A stretch of DNA of 62,193 bases from Stieleria sedimenti (lineage in GTDB: Bacteria > Planctomycetota > Planctomycetia > Pirellulales > Pirellulaceae). The notes under the pieces were generated by a model that saw nothing but the letters and a program-made list of their open reading frames with translations, made no database searches and had not been told where the DNA came from. Both the position numbers and the translations under genes were made by a program. The DNA lies in assembly GCF_025060895.1 (NCBI RefSeq), contig NZ_JANZKV010000079.1, forward strand, positions 1 through 62,193, written 5' to 3'. Positions within the stretch are counted from its first letter, which is position 1, and every line of letters begins with the position of its first letter. Shown piece after piece: positions 53,937-62,193 of the stretch.

Positions 53937-55082
53937 ATGATTTATCTTGATAACAACGCGACCACGGCGATCGACCCGCAAGTCGCCGATGTGATCGCCG
54001 CTGAATTCCAGCGTGGCCCGGCCAACCCGTCCAGCCAACATGCCATCGGGCGTTCCAGCAGCGATCGGCTGGACGATGCCATCCTACGGATCGGAGCCTG
54101 CTTGGGAAGCGATCTGTCGCTGCCCGGCGGAGCGCGACTGATCACCACCAGCGGCGGCACCGAGTCCAACAACTTGGCGTTGGCCGGTTTGGCCGCTGCC
54201 GATTCGCCGCTGATCGTCAGCAGCATCGAGCACGCCAGCGTGATCGCGTTTGCCCAGCAGGCGAAAAAGCAAGGGCGTCCGGTTCATGTTCTGCCGGTGA
54301 CCCCCAATGGGGTCGTCCGCTTGGACGCCTTGCAGCAGACCCTCGACAGCCTGGACGCCGACCAAGCGGTCGTGTCGGTGATGTCGGCCAACAACGAAAC
54401 CGGCGTGGTCCAACCGATCGCCGAGGTTGCCGAGATCTGTCGCCAGGCGGGTGCATTGTTGCACGTCGACGCAACCCAATCGATCGGCAAACTCCCCGCC
54501 ACCGTCAACGAAATCCCTGCCGCCGCGATCACCATCACCCCGCACAAATTCCACGGTCCGGCGGGTGTGGGTGCGCTTTGGATCGATGCCGGAATCAAGC
54601 TCCGACCCCTGCTGTTCGGTGGGGAGCAACAGCTCGTCAGCCGGCCGGGCACCGAGCCGGTCGCGCTGATTTTGGGGATGGCCAAAGCGCTCGAAATGGC
54701 TGTGGAAAAACTGTCGGCGGTGTGTCAGCGGATGGTCAGTCAGCGCGATCAGTTCGAAGCGACGTTGCGTCGCGAGTGCGCCGGATTGCTGATCCACGGG
54801 GAGAACGAAAAGCGTTTGCCGGGAACGAGTTGCGTTTCCTTTGCCGGGACCGATCGGCAGTCGATGTTGATGGCATTGGACTTCGCCGGGGTGGCCTGCA
54901 GCAGCGGATCGGCATGCAGCAGCGGAAGCAGCCCTCCGAGCCACGTTTTGTTGGCGATGGGGTGCCCCGATTGGGCGGTCGAGAGTGCGATCCGGTTTAG
55001 CCTGAGTCGGTTTTCCACCGATGATGAAATGGCGGATGCAACCGATCGTATCTGCCGTGTTTACAATAGGTTAAGATCTTAA
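53937..55082 (+). CDS. Cysteine desulfurase (NifS/IscS-like)
   Basis: 381 aa PLP-dependent enzyme. YLDNNATTAIDPQV opening, ITTSGGTESNNLAL, His99 over the cofactor (SIEHASV), Schiff-base Lys204 in TPHKFHGPAG, and the persulfide Cys327 in SGSACSSGS. The short loop around Cys327 with SGSAC is of the group I (NifS/IscS) kind. It liberates sulfur from cysteine for Fe-S cluster or thio-cofactor synthesis. No iscU or sufU gene is adjacent. Confidence 0.94.
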   Translation: MIYLDNNATTAIDPQVADVIAAEFQRGPANPSSQHAIGRSSSDRLDDAILRIGACLGSDLSLPGGARLITTSGGTESNNLALAGLAAADSPLIVSSIEHASVIAFAQQAKKQGRPVHVLPVTPNGVVRLDALQQTLDSLDADQAVVSVMSANNETGVVQPIAEVAEICRQAGALLHVDATQSIGKLPATVNEIPAAAITITPHKFHGPAGVGALWIDAGIKLRPLLFGGEQQLVSRPGTEPVALILGMAKALEMAVEKLSAVCQRMVSQRDQFEATLRRECAGLLIHGENEKRLPGTSCVSFAGTDRQSMLMALDFAGVACSSGSACSSGSSPPSHVLLAMGCPDWAVESAIRFSLSRFSTDDEMADATDRICRVYNRLRS

Positions 55083-55108
55083 GACTTTGTGGAAAACTAA
55101 GTGGAAAA
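55011..55108. promoter_or_regulatory. Candidate DnaA boxes upstream of dnaA
   Basis: On the minus strand TTTTCCACA (consensus TTWTNCACA) is exact at 55088-55096; a one-mismatch TTTTCCACT is at 55100-55108. On the plus strand TTTTCCACC lies at 55011-55019. The interval 55060-55145 is markedly AT-rich for this genome (TTACAATAGGTTAAGATCTT) and lies just before the dnaA start at 55183. This could be an autoregulatory region or part of the replication origin. Confidence 0.5.
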
Positions 55109-55182
55109 CTGACTTGAAAAAGTCTCGTTTGGGGTAAAATAGGGGTGGAAGTGAACTCGATACCGCCATCCGATTTGTTCCC

Positions 55183-56292
55183 GTGAACCTGTCTCCCGCC
55201 ACCCCGAAGATCGAAACGTTTCCGTTGGAGCGGCCGCTGCTGCGACAACGGTCGCGTGATGCGAAACTGGCGCGGAGCCGTGCGGCGGCGTCGTTGTCGT
55301 TCTTCATCAGCGGTGATGAGAATCGATTGGCGACCTATGTGGCTCAGTCGGAACCGACGATCGCGATGTCGCAACCGGTCCTGTTGATCGGTCCGTCGGG
55401 ATGCGGCAAGACGACGTTGGCGTTGCATTTGGCCGCTCGCATCGCCGCCTCGCTTTCACTCGGCGGTGACGCCACGGCTGTCAAATATTTCTTGGCGTCG
55501 GACTTTGCCCGCGAATATGCCGAAGCGGTTGCGGCCGACGATTTGCCACCGCTTCGTGAGTCGCTTGATGACGCCGCGATCTTGGTGATCGATGATCTCG
55601 ATTCGATCGCCGGAAAGATGGCCGCTCAAGATGAATTGTCGATTCGCATCGAACGGCGGATTGCGGCGGGAAAGCCGACGATTTTCACCAGCAAACGGCT
55701 GCCTTCGGAAACGCGAGCGATCCGCCCCCAACTGGCCAGTCGATGCGTGATCGGGTTGACGATCCCGGTCGCTTACCCAACCGGGCAATCGCGTTTGACG
55801 ATCCTTCGCGAACTCGCCTTGCTGCGCGGTTTGGAACTGTCCGACGACTTGATCGGATTGCTCGATGCCGGCCTGCGGACCGACATTTCCGTGTTGGCAC
55901 TCGACTCGGCCATCAAGCAAGTCGATTTGTATTGTCGTATGAATCAATCCGCGGCCGATGTCGTGGCGGTTCAATCGGCGATCAACGCGGCAGGCCAACG
56001 CAGCGAAATCGATTTGGGAAAGATCACCCGTATCGTGGCCCGTATCTGGGGACATCGCACCAAAGACCTGCGAAGCGGTTCGCGAAAGCAATCCGTCGTC
56101 CGTGCCCGATCGTTGGCGATGTTGCTGGCCCGCCAATTCACCTCGTCCAGTTTGGACAAGATCGGCGAGTACTTCGGCGGCCGAGATCATTCGACGGTTT
56201 TGCACGCGATCCGCAAGACCGAGACCTTGCTCCAGCAGGACGCCGACCTGAGTCGCATGATGGTCGAAGCCACAGAGAAGCTGGCTGCCTAG
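55183..56292 (+). CDS. dnaA: DnaA-like replication initiator, lacking domain I
   Basis: 369 aa from GTG 55183, compared with about 450 for usual DnaA. AAA+ motifs: Walker A GPSGCGKTT (70-78), Walker B ILVIDDLDSIAGK (133-145), sensor region IFTSKRLPSE. The C-terminal DNA-binding domain IV ends with the DnaA signature GGRDHSTVLHAIRKTE (from residue 332), with Arg334, Asp335 and His336 for box recognition. The first 50 residues are basic and do not resemble the helicase-binding domain I. dnaN follows after about 600 bp. It may be the chromosomal initiator with a shortened N-terminus, or a DnaA paralogue. Confidence 0.9.
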   Translation: MNLSPATPKIETFPLERPLLRQRSRDAKLARSRAAASLSFFISGDENRLATYVAQSEPTIAMSQPVLLIGPSGCGKTTLALHLAARIAASLSLGGDATAVKYFLASDFAREYAEAVAADDLPPLRESLDDAAILVIDDLDSIAGKMAAQDELSIRIERRIAAGKPTIFTSKRLPSETRAIRPQLASRCVIGLTIPVAYPTGQSRLTILRELALLRGLELSDDLIGLLDAGLRTDISVLALDSAIKQVDLYCRMNQSAADVVAVQSAINAAGQRSEIDLGKITRIVARIWGHRTKDLRSGSRKQSVVRARSLAMLLARQFTSSSLDKIGEYFGGRDHSTVLHAIRKTETLLQQDADLSRMMVEATEKLAA

Positions 56293-56886
56293 GGCTGGTT
56301 GGATCGCGGCCGATAGCCGGATATGAATGAGCCCACCGATGGCAGCGCGAACCCACGGATCACAGGCTGCTTTCCATCCGTGGGTTCGCGCTGCCATCGG
56401 TGGGTGTGATCCGTTTCACTGTAACCCTGGAACATCGGATCGCACGCTCGACGCCAATGCAAACGTCCGACGCCCCTGATTCTTGCTTTTTTTCCAGCCC
56501 TTTGGACGTGGAAAACGCGTCAGCACGTCGTCGGTGTCCGGACGACTGAATCGTCAGTCGAACCGGTCCCGTCCCACCATGCCGTCGGCCACTGTCAGCA
56601 ACCGGGCTGGTTTCCGACCGTTCCTCGACACTAGACCGACGACTTTTCCACTTCGGTCTAATTCGCGTAAGTGGTTTTAGGGATGCTACTTATCGCCAGC
56701 AAATGGGATCCGCTGACCGCATCTTCGGAAAGATTACGATAACGACGATAAATAAATACATCTAACCAGAATAGAAACCCATCGGATGAAACCGATCGCT
56801 CTGCCTCAGCCATGCTGCCGAAACCGACGGATTGCGTTAAAACATGGAGCCCGTGAATCGCTCCTCCAGCCGATTGCTTTGCATCC
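56293..56886. other. Intergenic dnaA-dnaN region (594 bp), possible origin-related
   Basis: Contains the perfect family C palindrome (56332-56404) and a TTTTCCACT box-like sequence at 56644-56652. There is an AT-rich stretch at 56655-56780 (GATAAATAAATACATCTAAC). No gene is supported; short open frames here do not resemble proteins. A replication origin or dnaN promoter region is plausible but unproven. Confidence 0.5.
56332..56404. repeat. REP-like palindrome, family C copy 2
   Basis: Perfect 29 bp arms: CCCACCGATGGCAGCGCGAA-CCCACGGAT (56332-56360) and its exact reverse complement (56376-56404), with a 15 bp loop. Starts 40 bp after the dnaA stop codon. Related to 38917-38987. Confidence 0.92.
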
Positions 56887-58005
56887 ATGAAGATATCTTG
56901 CTCGCGTGAACCCCTCACGAATGCCTTTTCACTGGCGGCCAGTGTCGCCCCGGCTCGGTCTCCCAAGGAGATCTTGCAGAACGTGAAAATCACCGCGTCG
57001 GGCGGCAAGCTCACGCTGACCGCGACCGATATGGAAGTTGGGATCCGATTGGAAGTCGAGGAAGGGGTGGAGATCGAAACCGAAGGCACCGCGTTGCTGC
57101 CGGTCCAACGCATGATGGCGATCTTGCGGGAAAGCAACGATGAGACGTTGACGTTGCAGACCGATGATTCGGGGATTCAGGTCAGCGGGGCGCGCAGCAA
57201 GTTTCGGTTGCCCGGCAGCAACCCGGACGAGTTTCCGCCGGTGGTGTCGTTCGAGGAAGAGAAATACCACGTGATCTCGACGCGTTTTTTCCGTTCGATG
57301 GTGCGTCGAACCGTCTTCGCCACCGACACCGACAACAGTCGATTCGCCCTCGGGGGTGTGCTGTTGGAAATGAGTGGCAATTCGGTCACGGCGGTAGGAA
57401 CCGACGGACGGCGGCTGGCCAGCATGCAGGGCGAAGGCGAATCGATCGGTGGGCACGAGACCAGCGGCACCAGCACGATCGTGCCGACGCGGGCGATCCA
57501 ATTGATGGAACGGGCGGTCGACGAAAACGAAGACACCGTGGATGTCGCGGCGCGGCAAAGCGATTTGTTGCTGCGAACCAAAACGGCGGTGATCTATTCA
57601 CGGCTCGTGGAAGGCCGTTATCCGACGTGGCGGCAAGTGATCCCCAAACGCGACGACGCGGTTCAATTGGACCTGACCGTCGGTCCGGTGTTTGCGGCGT
57701 TGCGGCAGGCCGCGATCGTGACCGATCAAGACAGTCGTGGCATCGATTTCACCTTCGGCGACGGAACCTTGAAACTGGAAGCGAGCACCAAGGATGTCGG
57801 GCAATCACAAATCGAATTGCCGATCGCCTACGACGGCGAACCGATCACGCTGACGATGGACCACCGCTACCTGGCTGATTTTTGCAAGGTGCTCGACCGT
57901 GAGCAAAGTTTTCAGATCGAGATCGAATCCGGAGCCTCGCCGGCATTGATGACCACCGAGGATGGCTACTCGTACGTGATCATGCCGATGTCACGAGATC
58001 GATAG
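56887..58005 (+). CDS. dnaN: DNA polymerase III sliding clamp (beta subunit)
   Basis: 372 aa, normal length for a beta clamp, three repeated domains. Begins MKISCSREPLTNAFSLAASV; LTLTATDMEVGI and RFALGGVLLEM (domain 2 opening), AVGTDGRRLA, and the C-terminal EDGYSYVIMPMSRDR, matching the conserved YVIMPMR end. Rings around DNA and tethers polymerase. Follows dnaA; recF and gyrB are not next in line, instead transaldolase and a DUF721 gene follow. Confidence 0.97.
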   Translation: MKISCSREPLTNAFSLAASVAPARSPKEILQNVKITASGGKLTLTATDMEVGIRLEVEEGVEIETEGTALLPVQRMMAILRESNDETLTLQTDDSGIQVSGARSKFRLPGSNPDEFPPVVSFEEEKYHVISTRFFRSMVRRTVFATDTDNSRFALGGVLLEMSGNSVTAVGTDGRRLASMQGEGESIGGHETSGTSTIVPTRAIQLMERAVDENEDTVDVAARQSDLLLRTKTAVIYSRLVEGRYPTWRQVIPKRDDAVQLDLTVGPVFAALRQAAIVTDQDSRGIDFTFGDGTLKLEASTKDVGQSQIELPIAYDGEPITLTMDHRYLADFCKVLDREQSFQIEIESGASPALMTTEDGYSYVIMPMSRDR

Positions 58006-58159
58006 AGACCGATTGGGGGGCAGGATCGGCCATTGACCCCGACCGGCGGGAATTGGTGGCGGATACGGTTTGGTGCTCCGAAGGCGGCCATGCTAGGCTA
58101 CCGAGAACAGAATCATCATCGAACGGACCTAGACCATTCCACTCAGGGGAACAGTGCTC

Positions 58160-59146
58160 GTGAACGACGTTTCAAATCCGGCCAGCCAGCTCGATCAACT
58201 CAAACAGTTCACCAAAGTGGTCGCCGACACGGGCGACTTCGAATCGATGCGGGAGTTCGCGCCGCAGGACGCCACCACCAACCCGTCGCTGATCCTGGCC
58301 GCTTCGAGCCAACCGCAATACGCCCACCTGATCGAACAGGCGATCGACGAACACGCCGGTGGATCGCTCAGCGGGCAAGAACGGATCGACAGGATTCTCA
58401 ATCGCGTCCTGATCCTGTTCGGCAAGGAAATCTTGCAGATCGTTCCGGGGCGGGTGTCCACCGAAGTCGATGCGCGATTGTCGTTCGATACCAAGGGCAC
58501 CATCGATCTGGCCAAGCGGCTGATCGACCAGTACGCCAGCGAAGGAATTGAGCGAGACCGCGTGCTGATCAAGATCGCGTCGACGTGGGAAGGCATTCGG
58601 GCGGCCGAGGTGCTGGAGAAAGAAGGCATTCATTGCAACTTGACGTTGCTGTTTTCGCTGCCTCAAGCGATCGCCTGTGCCGAAGCCAAGGTGCAGTTGA
58701 TCTCGCCCTTCGTCGGTCGGATCTACGATTGGTATAAGAAGTCGACCGGACAGGAATACAGCGGTGCCGACGACCCGGGCGTCCAGTCGGTCGGCCAGAT
58801 CTACGAGTACTACAAGAAATTCGATTACAAGACGGAAGTCATGGGCGCCAGCTTTCGCAACGTCGGCCAGATCATCGAGTTGGCCGGATGTGACTTGCTG
58901 ACGATCAGCCCCAATCTGCTGGCAGAACTGCAAGCGTCGACCGACCCGATCGAAAAGAAGCTCGACGAAGCGGCGGCCAAGCAGAGCGGCATCGAAAAGG
59001 TCACCATGGATGAGAACACGTTTCGGTTTGAATTAAACGAGGATGCCATGGCGACGGAGAAAACGGCCGAAGGGATCCGTCGCTTTGCCGCCGACATCCG
59101 CAAGCTGGAAACGATGATCAGCGAAAAAGCCGAGGCTGCTGTTTAA
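58160..59146 (+). CDS. tal: Transaldolase
   Basis: 328 aa from GTG 58160, which has AGGGGA nine bases before it; GTG 58154 is also in frame but too close to that site. Catalytic pieces: [10 protein letters not shown], Schiff-base Lys138 in [47 protein letters not shown]. TalB type, interconverts sedoheptulose-7-phosphate/glyceraldehyde-3-phosphate and fructose-6-phosphate/erythrose-4-phosphate in the pentose phosphate pathway. 154 bp after dnaN and 9 bp before the DUF721 gene. Confidence 0.96.
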   Translation: MNDVSNPASQLDQLKQFTKVVADTGDFESMREFAPQDATTNPSLILAASSQPQYAHLIEQAIDEHAGGSLSGQERIDRILNRVLILFGKEILQIVPGRVSTEVDARLSFDTKGTIDLAKRLIDQYASEGIERDRVLIKIASTWEGIRAAEVLEKEGIHCNLTLLFSLPQAIACAEAKVQLISPFVGRIYDWYKKSTGQEYSGADDPGVQSVGQIYEYYKKFDYKTEVMGASFRNVGQIIELAGCDLLTISPNLLAELQASTDPIEKKLDEAAAKQSGIEKVTMDENTFRFELNEDAMATEKTAEGIRRFAADIRKLETMISEKAEAAV

Positions 59147-59155
59147 ACGTCACCG

Positions 59156-59476
59156 ATGAATAGACCGCCGGATCCGCCGAAACCCCGCGTTCAATCGATC
59201 GGCTCGTTAGTCGGTCAATTGATCTCGCGACGTGGATACGCACAAATCGCGGCCACCGACCGGTTCCACGAAGCGATCGCGGCGGCCGTCGGCAACGACC
59301 TGGCGGCCGAAGTCACTGTCGGCAAACTCAATCGCGGCGTGCTCAAAGTGTTTGCCAAAGACTCCGTCACGATCCAGGAATTGACGTTTCAAAAACGATC
59401 GATCATCAAGCACATCGCCAAACAACTGCCCGACGCCAAGATCAGCGACATCCGATTCGCCGTGCTGACCCGATAG
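59156..59476 (+). CDS. dciA: DUF721 (DciA-like) protein
   Basis: 106 aa with the DUF721 core: IGSLVGQLISRRGYAQIAAT, AIAAAVGNDLAAEVTVGKLNRGVLKVFAKDS and VTIQELTFQKRSIIKHI (given here in separate parts of one fold). DUF721 proteins related to DciA load the replicative helicase DnaB in bacteria lacking DnaC. Its place 9 bp after tal and near dnaN fits that role, since DciA genes often lie beside dnaA, dnaN or gyrB. Short form: only the KH-like domain, no extension. Function is by family only. Confidence 0.82.
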   Translation: MNRPPDPPKPRVQSIGSLVGQLISRRGYAQIAATDRFHEAIAAAVGNDLAAEVTVGKLNRGVLKVFAKDSVTIQELTFQKRSIIKHIAKQLPDAKISDIRFAVLTR

Positions 59477-59541
59477 TGAAAAGCCAGCGGGACTCAGAAG
59501 GAGTTAGCGGAACGGGGCGAGCGGGTTGTCGATTGAGTCGG

Positions 59542-59625
59542 GATCAGCTGAGTCAATGGTGAGCCGCTGGCGGTAAGGCCTCGGGCAGCGTCGCAATGCC
59601 CGGCCGCTTACGCGTCGCGGCTCAC
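59542..59625 (-). repeat. 85 bp REP-like element, family D copy 2 (inverted)
   Basis: Reverse complement starts GTGAGCCGCGACGCGTAAGC and ends CATTGACTCAGCTGATC. It matches the copy at 49465-49549 nearly throughout but in the opposite orientation. The rest of the gap (59640-59715) contains GAGCCGTCCGG and GGAGGGCTCGCGCTCAATAC, a degenerate family B palindrome. Confidence 0.87.
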
Positions 59626-59764
59626 AAAAACGACAGCCCGCGAGCCGTCCGGTAGCGCTTCAACACACCGTGAAAGACAGGAGGGCTCGCGCTCAATACC
59701 GCTAACAAAAACGCCCCGCTTGGCGTCGAAGTAGATGCCATCGGGCGCAAGCCCAGCGCTCTTG

Positions 59765-61144
59765 CTAAAACCCCAGCGACCCCAACACCGCGTAGCCGAT
59801 AAATACCAGGTACAAGCCGACCAAGACCAGCGACTTTCGCAGCGTCAGTTGTAACCGGTGTGACAGAATCGCCAGCGTGATCACGGTCAAGGACAGCAAC
59901 AGGACCTGCAGCCCGAACAAGCCAGGCATCGGCTTGCCGTCGATCAGCAAATCAATCGGTTGGCCGTTGTTGAGAAAGATGCCGGCGATCAGCGGCAGCG
60001 ACAGACAGATGCAGATGTCAAAGATGTTGGATCCGAACGCGTTGCTGACCGCACCGTCGTCATCGCCACGCTTGGCCGCTCCGATGGACAGCAACGTATC
60101 GGGAACACTGCTGGCCGCCGCGGCAACAATCACGGCGACAAAGAACACGGGAATGTCCAGGGTCGTGGCGATGGAGACGGTGACTTCCACCAGCCAGTAA
60201 CAGGCGATCGCGGTGATCGCGGTGGAGCCGACCAACAGGCTGTAGGAGATCGAGGGGCGAAGCGGGATTTGGATCCGCCCGAACAACATACCGGCCGAGT
60301 CGACATAGTCGTCACCATCCTCGTCATCGAGATCACCCCGCAACTCGCGAGCGACATAGTCGATCAGACTCGGCGTGGCGTTGATCCCATGATCGGTCAG
60401 GGCGGATTGAATCTGTTGATCGCTGGGCTTGTCGATCGATTGGAGCGTCTCGATCGCCACCGATCGGGCATTCCGATACTTGCGGGCATCGATCCATAGC
60501 CAGACCAAATACACCCCATAGAGGCCGAGCAAGATAGCTGCCAGGTGCCAGGAGAGTTGTTTGCTGAACAGAAACGCGACCAACACGATTTCACAAACCA
60601 TAAACCACAACCCGTCGCGGGTGATCACGGTGCGATGGATTTCGATGATCGGTTTCCGGTGCCGAGTCAACGCGATGGCGATGCCGCAAAACGCCGGAAT
60701 CAAGATCATGTTGTAGACCGCCGATCCGGCACAGGTCGCGATCGTCGCCCCAAATCCCTCGCCGGCGTGTAGACCGGGTTCCCCCGGCGGGGCAAGGACC
60801 GAAGCGTTCATGGCGTACAGGACGAAGAAAAACCCGGTGAATAGCTCGGGCAGCGAACTGGCAACCGCGTCCAAGGTCGCGCCGCGAACACTGCTGGGAA
60901 TCCGCCACTGTTCGCCCAAATACTGCGCGGCGTCGGCGAACGGGTCGCACGCTTGCCAAATCACGATCGAAATCATCGCGATTTGAAACACCGCAAGTGT
61001 CAGGTTTGCGGCAACCGACGCGGGAGCCTGACTCGCCCAACCGTAGCTGGCACACAGCCCGAGGAAGCAGGCGGCGGTGACCCAGACGGCGAGGCCGAAG
61101 CGGGAATCAGGGGGGTGAGAATCAGACGGGGCGGAAGCGGACAA
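59765..61144 (-). CDS. Sodium/calcium exchanger family (CaCA) membrane protein
   Basis: 459 aa with about eleven membrane helices and the two inverted alpha repeats of this family: GATLDAVASSLPELFTG with GSAVYNMI in the N half, and AAAASSVPDTLLSIGAAKRG with VSNAFGSNIFDICI in the C half. An acidic cytoplasmic loop (DLDDEDGDDYVDS) separates them. Likely Ca2+ (or other cation) extrusion in exchange for Na+; ion preference is not deduced. The assigned start is TTG at 61144; a downstream start is possible. Divergent from the methyltransferase gene. Confidence 0.9.
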   Translation of the reverse strand: MSASAPSDSHPPDSRFGLAVWVTAACFLGLCASYGWASQAPASVAANLTLAVFQIAMISIVIWQACDPFADAAQYLGEQWRIPSSVRGATLDAVASSLPELFTGFFFVLYAMNASVLAPPGEPGLHAGEGFGATIATCAGSAVYNMILIPAFCGIAIALTRHRKPIIEIHRTVITRDGLWFMVCEIVLVAFLFSKQLSWHLAAILLGLYGVYLVWLWIDARKYRNARSVAIETLQSIDKPSDQQIQSALTDHGINATPSLIDYVARELRGDLDDEDGDDYVDSAGMLFGRIQIPLRPSISYSLLVGSTAITAIACYWLVEVTVSIATTLDIPVFFVAVIVAAAASSVPDTLLSIGAAKRGDDDGAVSNAFGSNIFDICICLSLPLIAGIFLNNGQPIDLLIDGKPMPGLFGLQVLLLSLTVITLAILSHRLQLTLRKSLVLVGLYLVFIGYAVLGSLGF

Positions 61145-61253
61145 TCGACTCTCGAGATGGGCGGGAACGGTGGCTGGACGAAACGAAGTGTAGTTGGGAG
61201 GGAAAAGTTTGCGGATGGGGCGCAGGAAAACACGGTCATGTTAAATTGCACGC

Positions 61254-61979
61254 ATGACACAAACCGATTCCACAGAAATCCACCCCGCGGGTCTTCCCGT
61301 CGAACTGATCGCCACCGCCAACGGAGTGCTCGATTGGCGCTGGGAAGACACGTCGATCGCGGGCAAAACCTGGCCGCTGGCGGTCGCAGCGGACCCCGAT
61401 GCGATGCTGATCGATGCTTGCAAACGGCAGGACGACGGTGAAACCGGCGTCATCGACCCCTTTTGGGCGGCCACCTGGCGGGCGGCGTCCGGTTTGGACC
61501 GTTTTTTAGAGACTCTACAACTGGACGGTCAATCGGTGTTGGAATTGGGTTGCGGAACGGGCCATGCCGGCATCTCCGCGGCACTCCGCGGTGCTCAGGT
61601 GACGCTGACCGACGGAGTGGAAGACCCCCTGCATCTGGTCCGGCTGAGCAGTCACCCGATCGCGGATCGTTGCGAGATCCGTCGGTTGAGATTCGGGATC
61701 GATCGACTGGACCGCAAATTTCCGATCATCTTGGGCAGCGACGTCACCTACCTGCGTCAATTGTGGCCGGAGCTGGAACAATGCTTGATGGATCATTTGG
61801 CTGCCGACGGCGTGGTCTTATTGAGTGATCCGTACCGCATCATCGCCAACGAGTTCCGCGAGTGGATCGGCAAGCGGCCCTGGGAATACACCGAACACAA
61901 GCTGGAAATGAAAGACGACCCCGAGCATCCGATCCGAGTGATGGAACTGCACGCGATTCAGCCGCAACAAGTGGCGTAA
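61254..61979 (+). CDS. SAM-dependent methyltransferase (METTL/methyltransferase-16 like)
   Basis: 241 aa. The SAM site is LELGCGTGHAGISAALRGAQV, followed by TDGVEDPLHL, LGSDVTYLRQLWPELEQCL (motif II) and LLSDPYRI. The pattern DPFWAATWRAASGL before the SAM site matches the lysine or small-molecule methyltransferases of the PF10294 type. The substrate is unknown. Lone gene, followed by repeats. Confidence 0.85.
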   Translation: MTQTDSTEIHPAGLPVELIATANGVLDWRWEDTSIAGKTWPLAVAADPDAMLIDACKRQDDGETGVIDPFWAATWRAASGLDRFLETLQLDGQSVLELGCGTGHAGISAALRGAQVTLTDGVEDPLHLVRLSSHPIADRCEIRRLRFGIDRLDRKFPIILGSDVTYLRQLWPELEQCLMDHLAADGVVLLSDPYRIIANEFREWIGKRPWEYTEHKLEMKDDPEHPIRVMELHAIQPQQVA

Positions 61980-62015
61980 GCTCCCAGCTTGCGATCGCGA
62001 CACCGCATGAGCAAC

Positions 62016-62062
62016 GGGGTCAGGCCTCTTTGTTGACCGATTTGCATCAAAGAGGCCAGACC
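62016..62062. repeat. Inverted repeat, GGTCAGGCCTCTTTG family
   Basis: Arms GGTCAGGCCTCTTTG (62018-62032) and CAAAGAGGCCAGACC (62048-62062) pair with one mismatch, followed by TTTTCAAGGG. Placed 38 bp after the methyltransferase stop codon, so it could end transcription. Its GGTCAGG start resembles the 42475 element. From 62075 to 62193 degenerate REP-like pieces occur (CGCCGCTAGCAGG, CCAATACCGCTAAG), with no gene. Confidence 0.7.
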
Positions 62063-62193
62063 TTTTCAAGGGCTTGCGTCTCGCCGCTAGCAGGTATCAC
62101 TCCGTTTGATGTCACAGGCGAGCGGCAGCAAACCGAGCATCCCGGAGGGATCACAGCGAGTAGCCGGAGGTCAGCCAATACCGCTAAGTTAAC

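Noticed and set aside
1-62193. tRNA and rRNA genes
   Set aside because: No clover-leaf with a TTCGAAT-type arm and CCA-side pairing, and no rRNA-like conserved blocks, were found on reading either strand by eye; a covariance-model search would settle this.

Overview
The window looks like chromosomal DNA of a planctomycete, most likely a Rhodopirellula/Stieleria-type member of the Pirellulaceae. The pointers are the DUF1592-type cytochrome protein paired with a Tat-exported DUF1552 protein, a sulfatase, a Bat/MoxR (VWA) operon, a long IS200-type transposase with REP-like palindromes, GC-rich genes with GTG/TTG starts and 1-4 bp overlaps. This assignment is inferred from gene content; no rRNA or tRNA gene was seen.

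Layout. (1) 1-14031 is one block on the minus strand. Read in the direction of transcription it carries a histidine kinase and an NtrC-type sigma-54 regulator, a complete type I Wadjet plasmid-defence operon (jetA-jetB-jetC-jetD), a radical SAM DNA modification/repair protein, a UdgX-type uracil-DNA-binding protein, and an IS200-like transposase that runs off the left edge. Just upstream of the transposase is a cluster of five GGGGTCTGTCCCC hairpins. (2) 14774-21628 carries unusual transporter fusions: SulP-STAS-beta carbonic anhydrase, a cation/proton antiporter fused to a TrkA-like domain and a PTS EIIA domain, and (minus strand) a dicarboxylate/amino-acid symporter fused to a solute-binding domain. 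(3) 21866-29680 holds a sulfatase followed by a tightly overlapping moxR-DUF58-DUF4381-VWA-VWA-TPR-BatD operon. This is followed by a HAD phosphatase fused to an alpha carbonic anhydrase, an OprP-like porin, a universal stress protein and csrA. (4) 34739-38852 is the planctomycete DUF1592/DUF1552 pair. (5) 39255-49408 has 4-alpha-glucanotransferase, a flavin disulfide reductase, a GT8-methyltransferase fusion, prolyl oligopeptidase and ComEC. (6) 49729-59476 is a housekeeping block: HemX-like protein and hemA, scpB with an extremely acidic partner, a cysteine desulfurase, a short dnaA, dnaN, transaldolase and a DciA-like DUF721 protein. Candidate DnaA boxes lie before dnaA. (7) 59765-62193 has a Na+/Ca2+ exchanger-family protein and a methyltransferase.

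Scattered between genes are at least six families of 50-90 bp imperfect palindromes, often placed just after stop codons. One family occurs as an inverted pair about 10 kb apart that brackets the hemA-dnaA-dnaN-dciA block. The most interesting parts are the Wadjet-radical SAM-UdgX array, the carbonic anhydrase fusions, the scpB-linked Asp/Glu protein, and the compact replication cluster.
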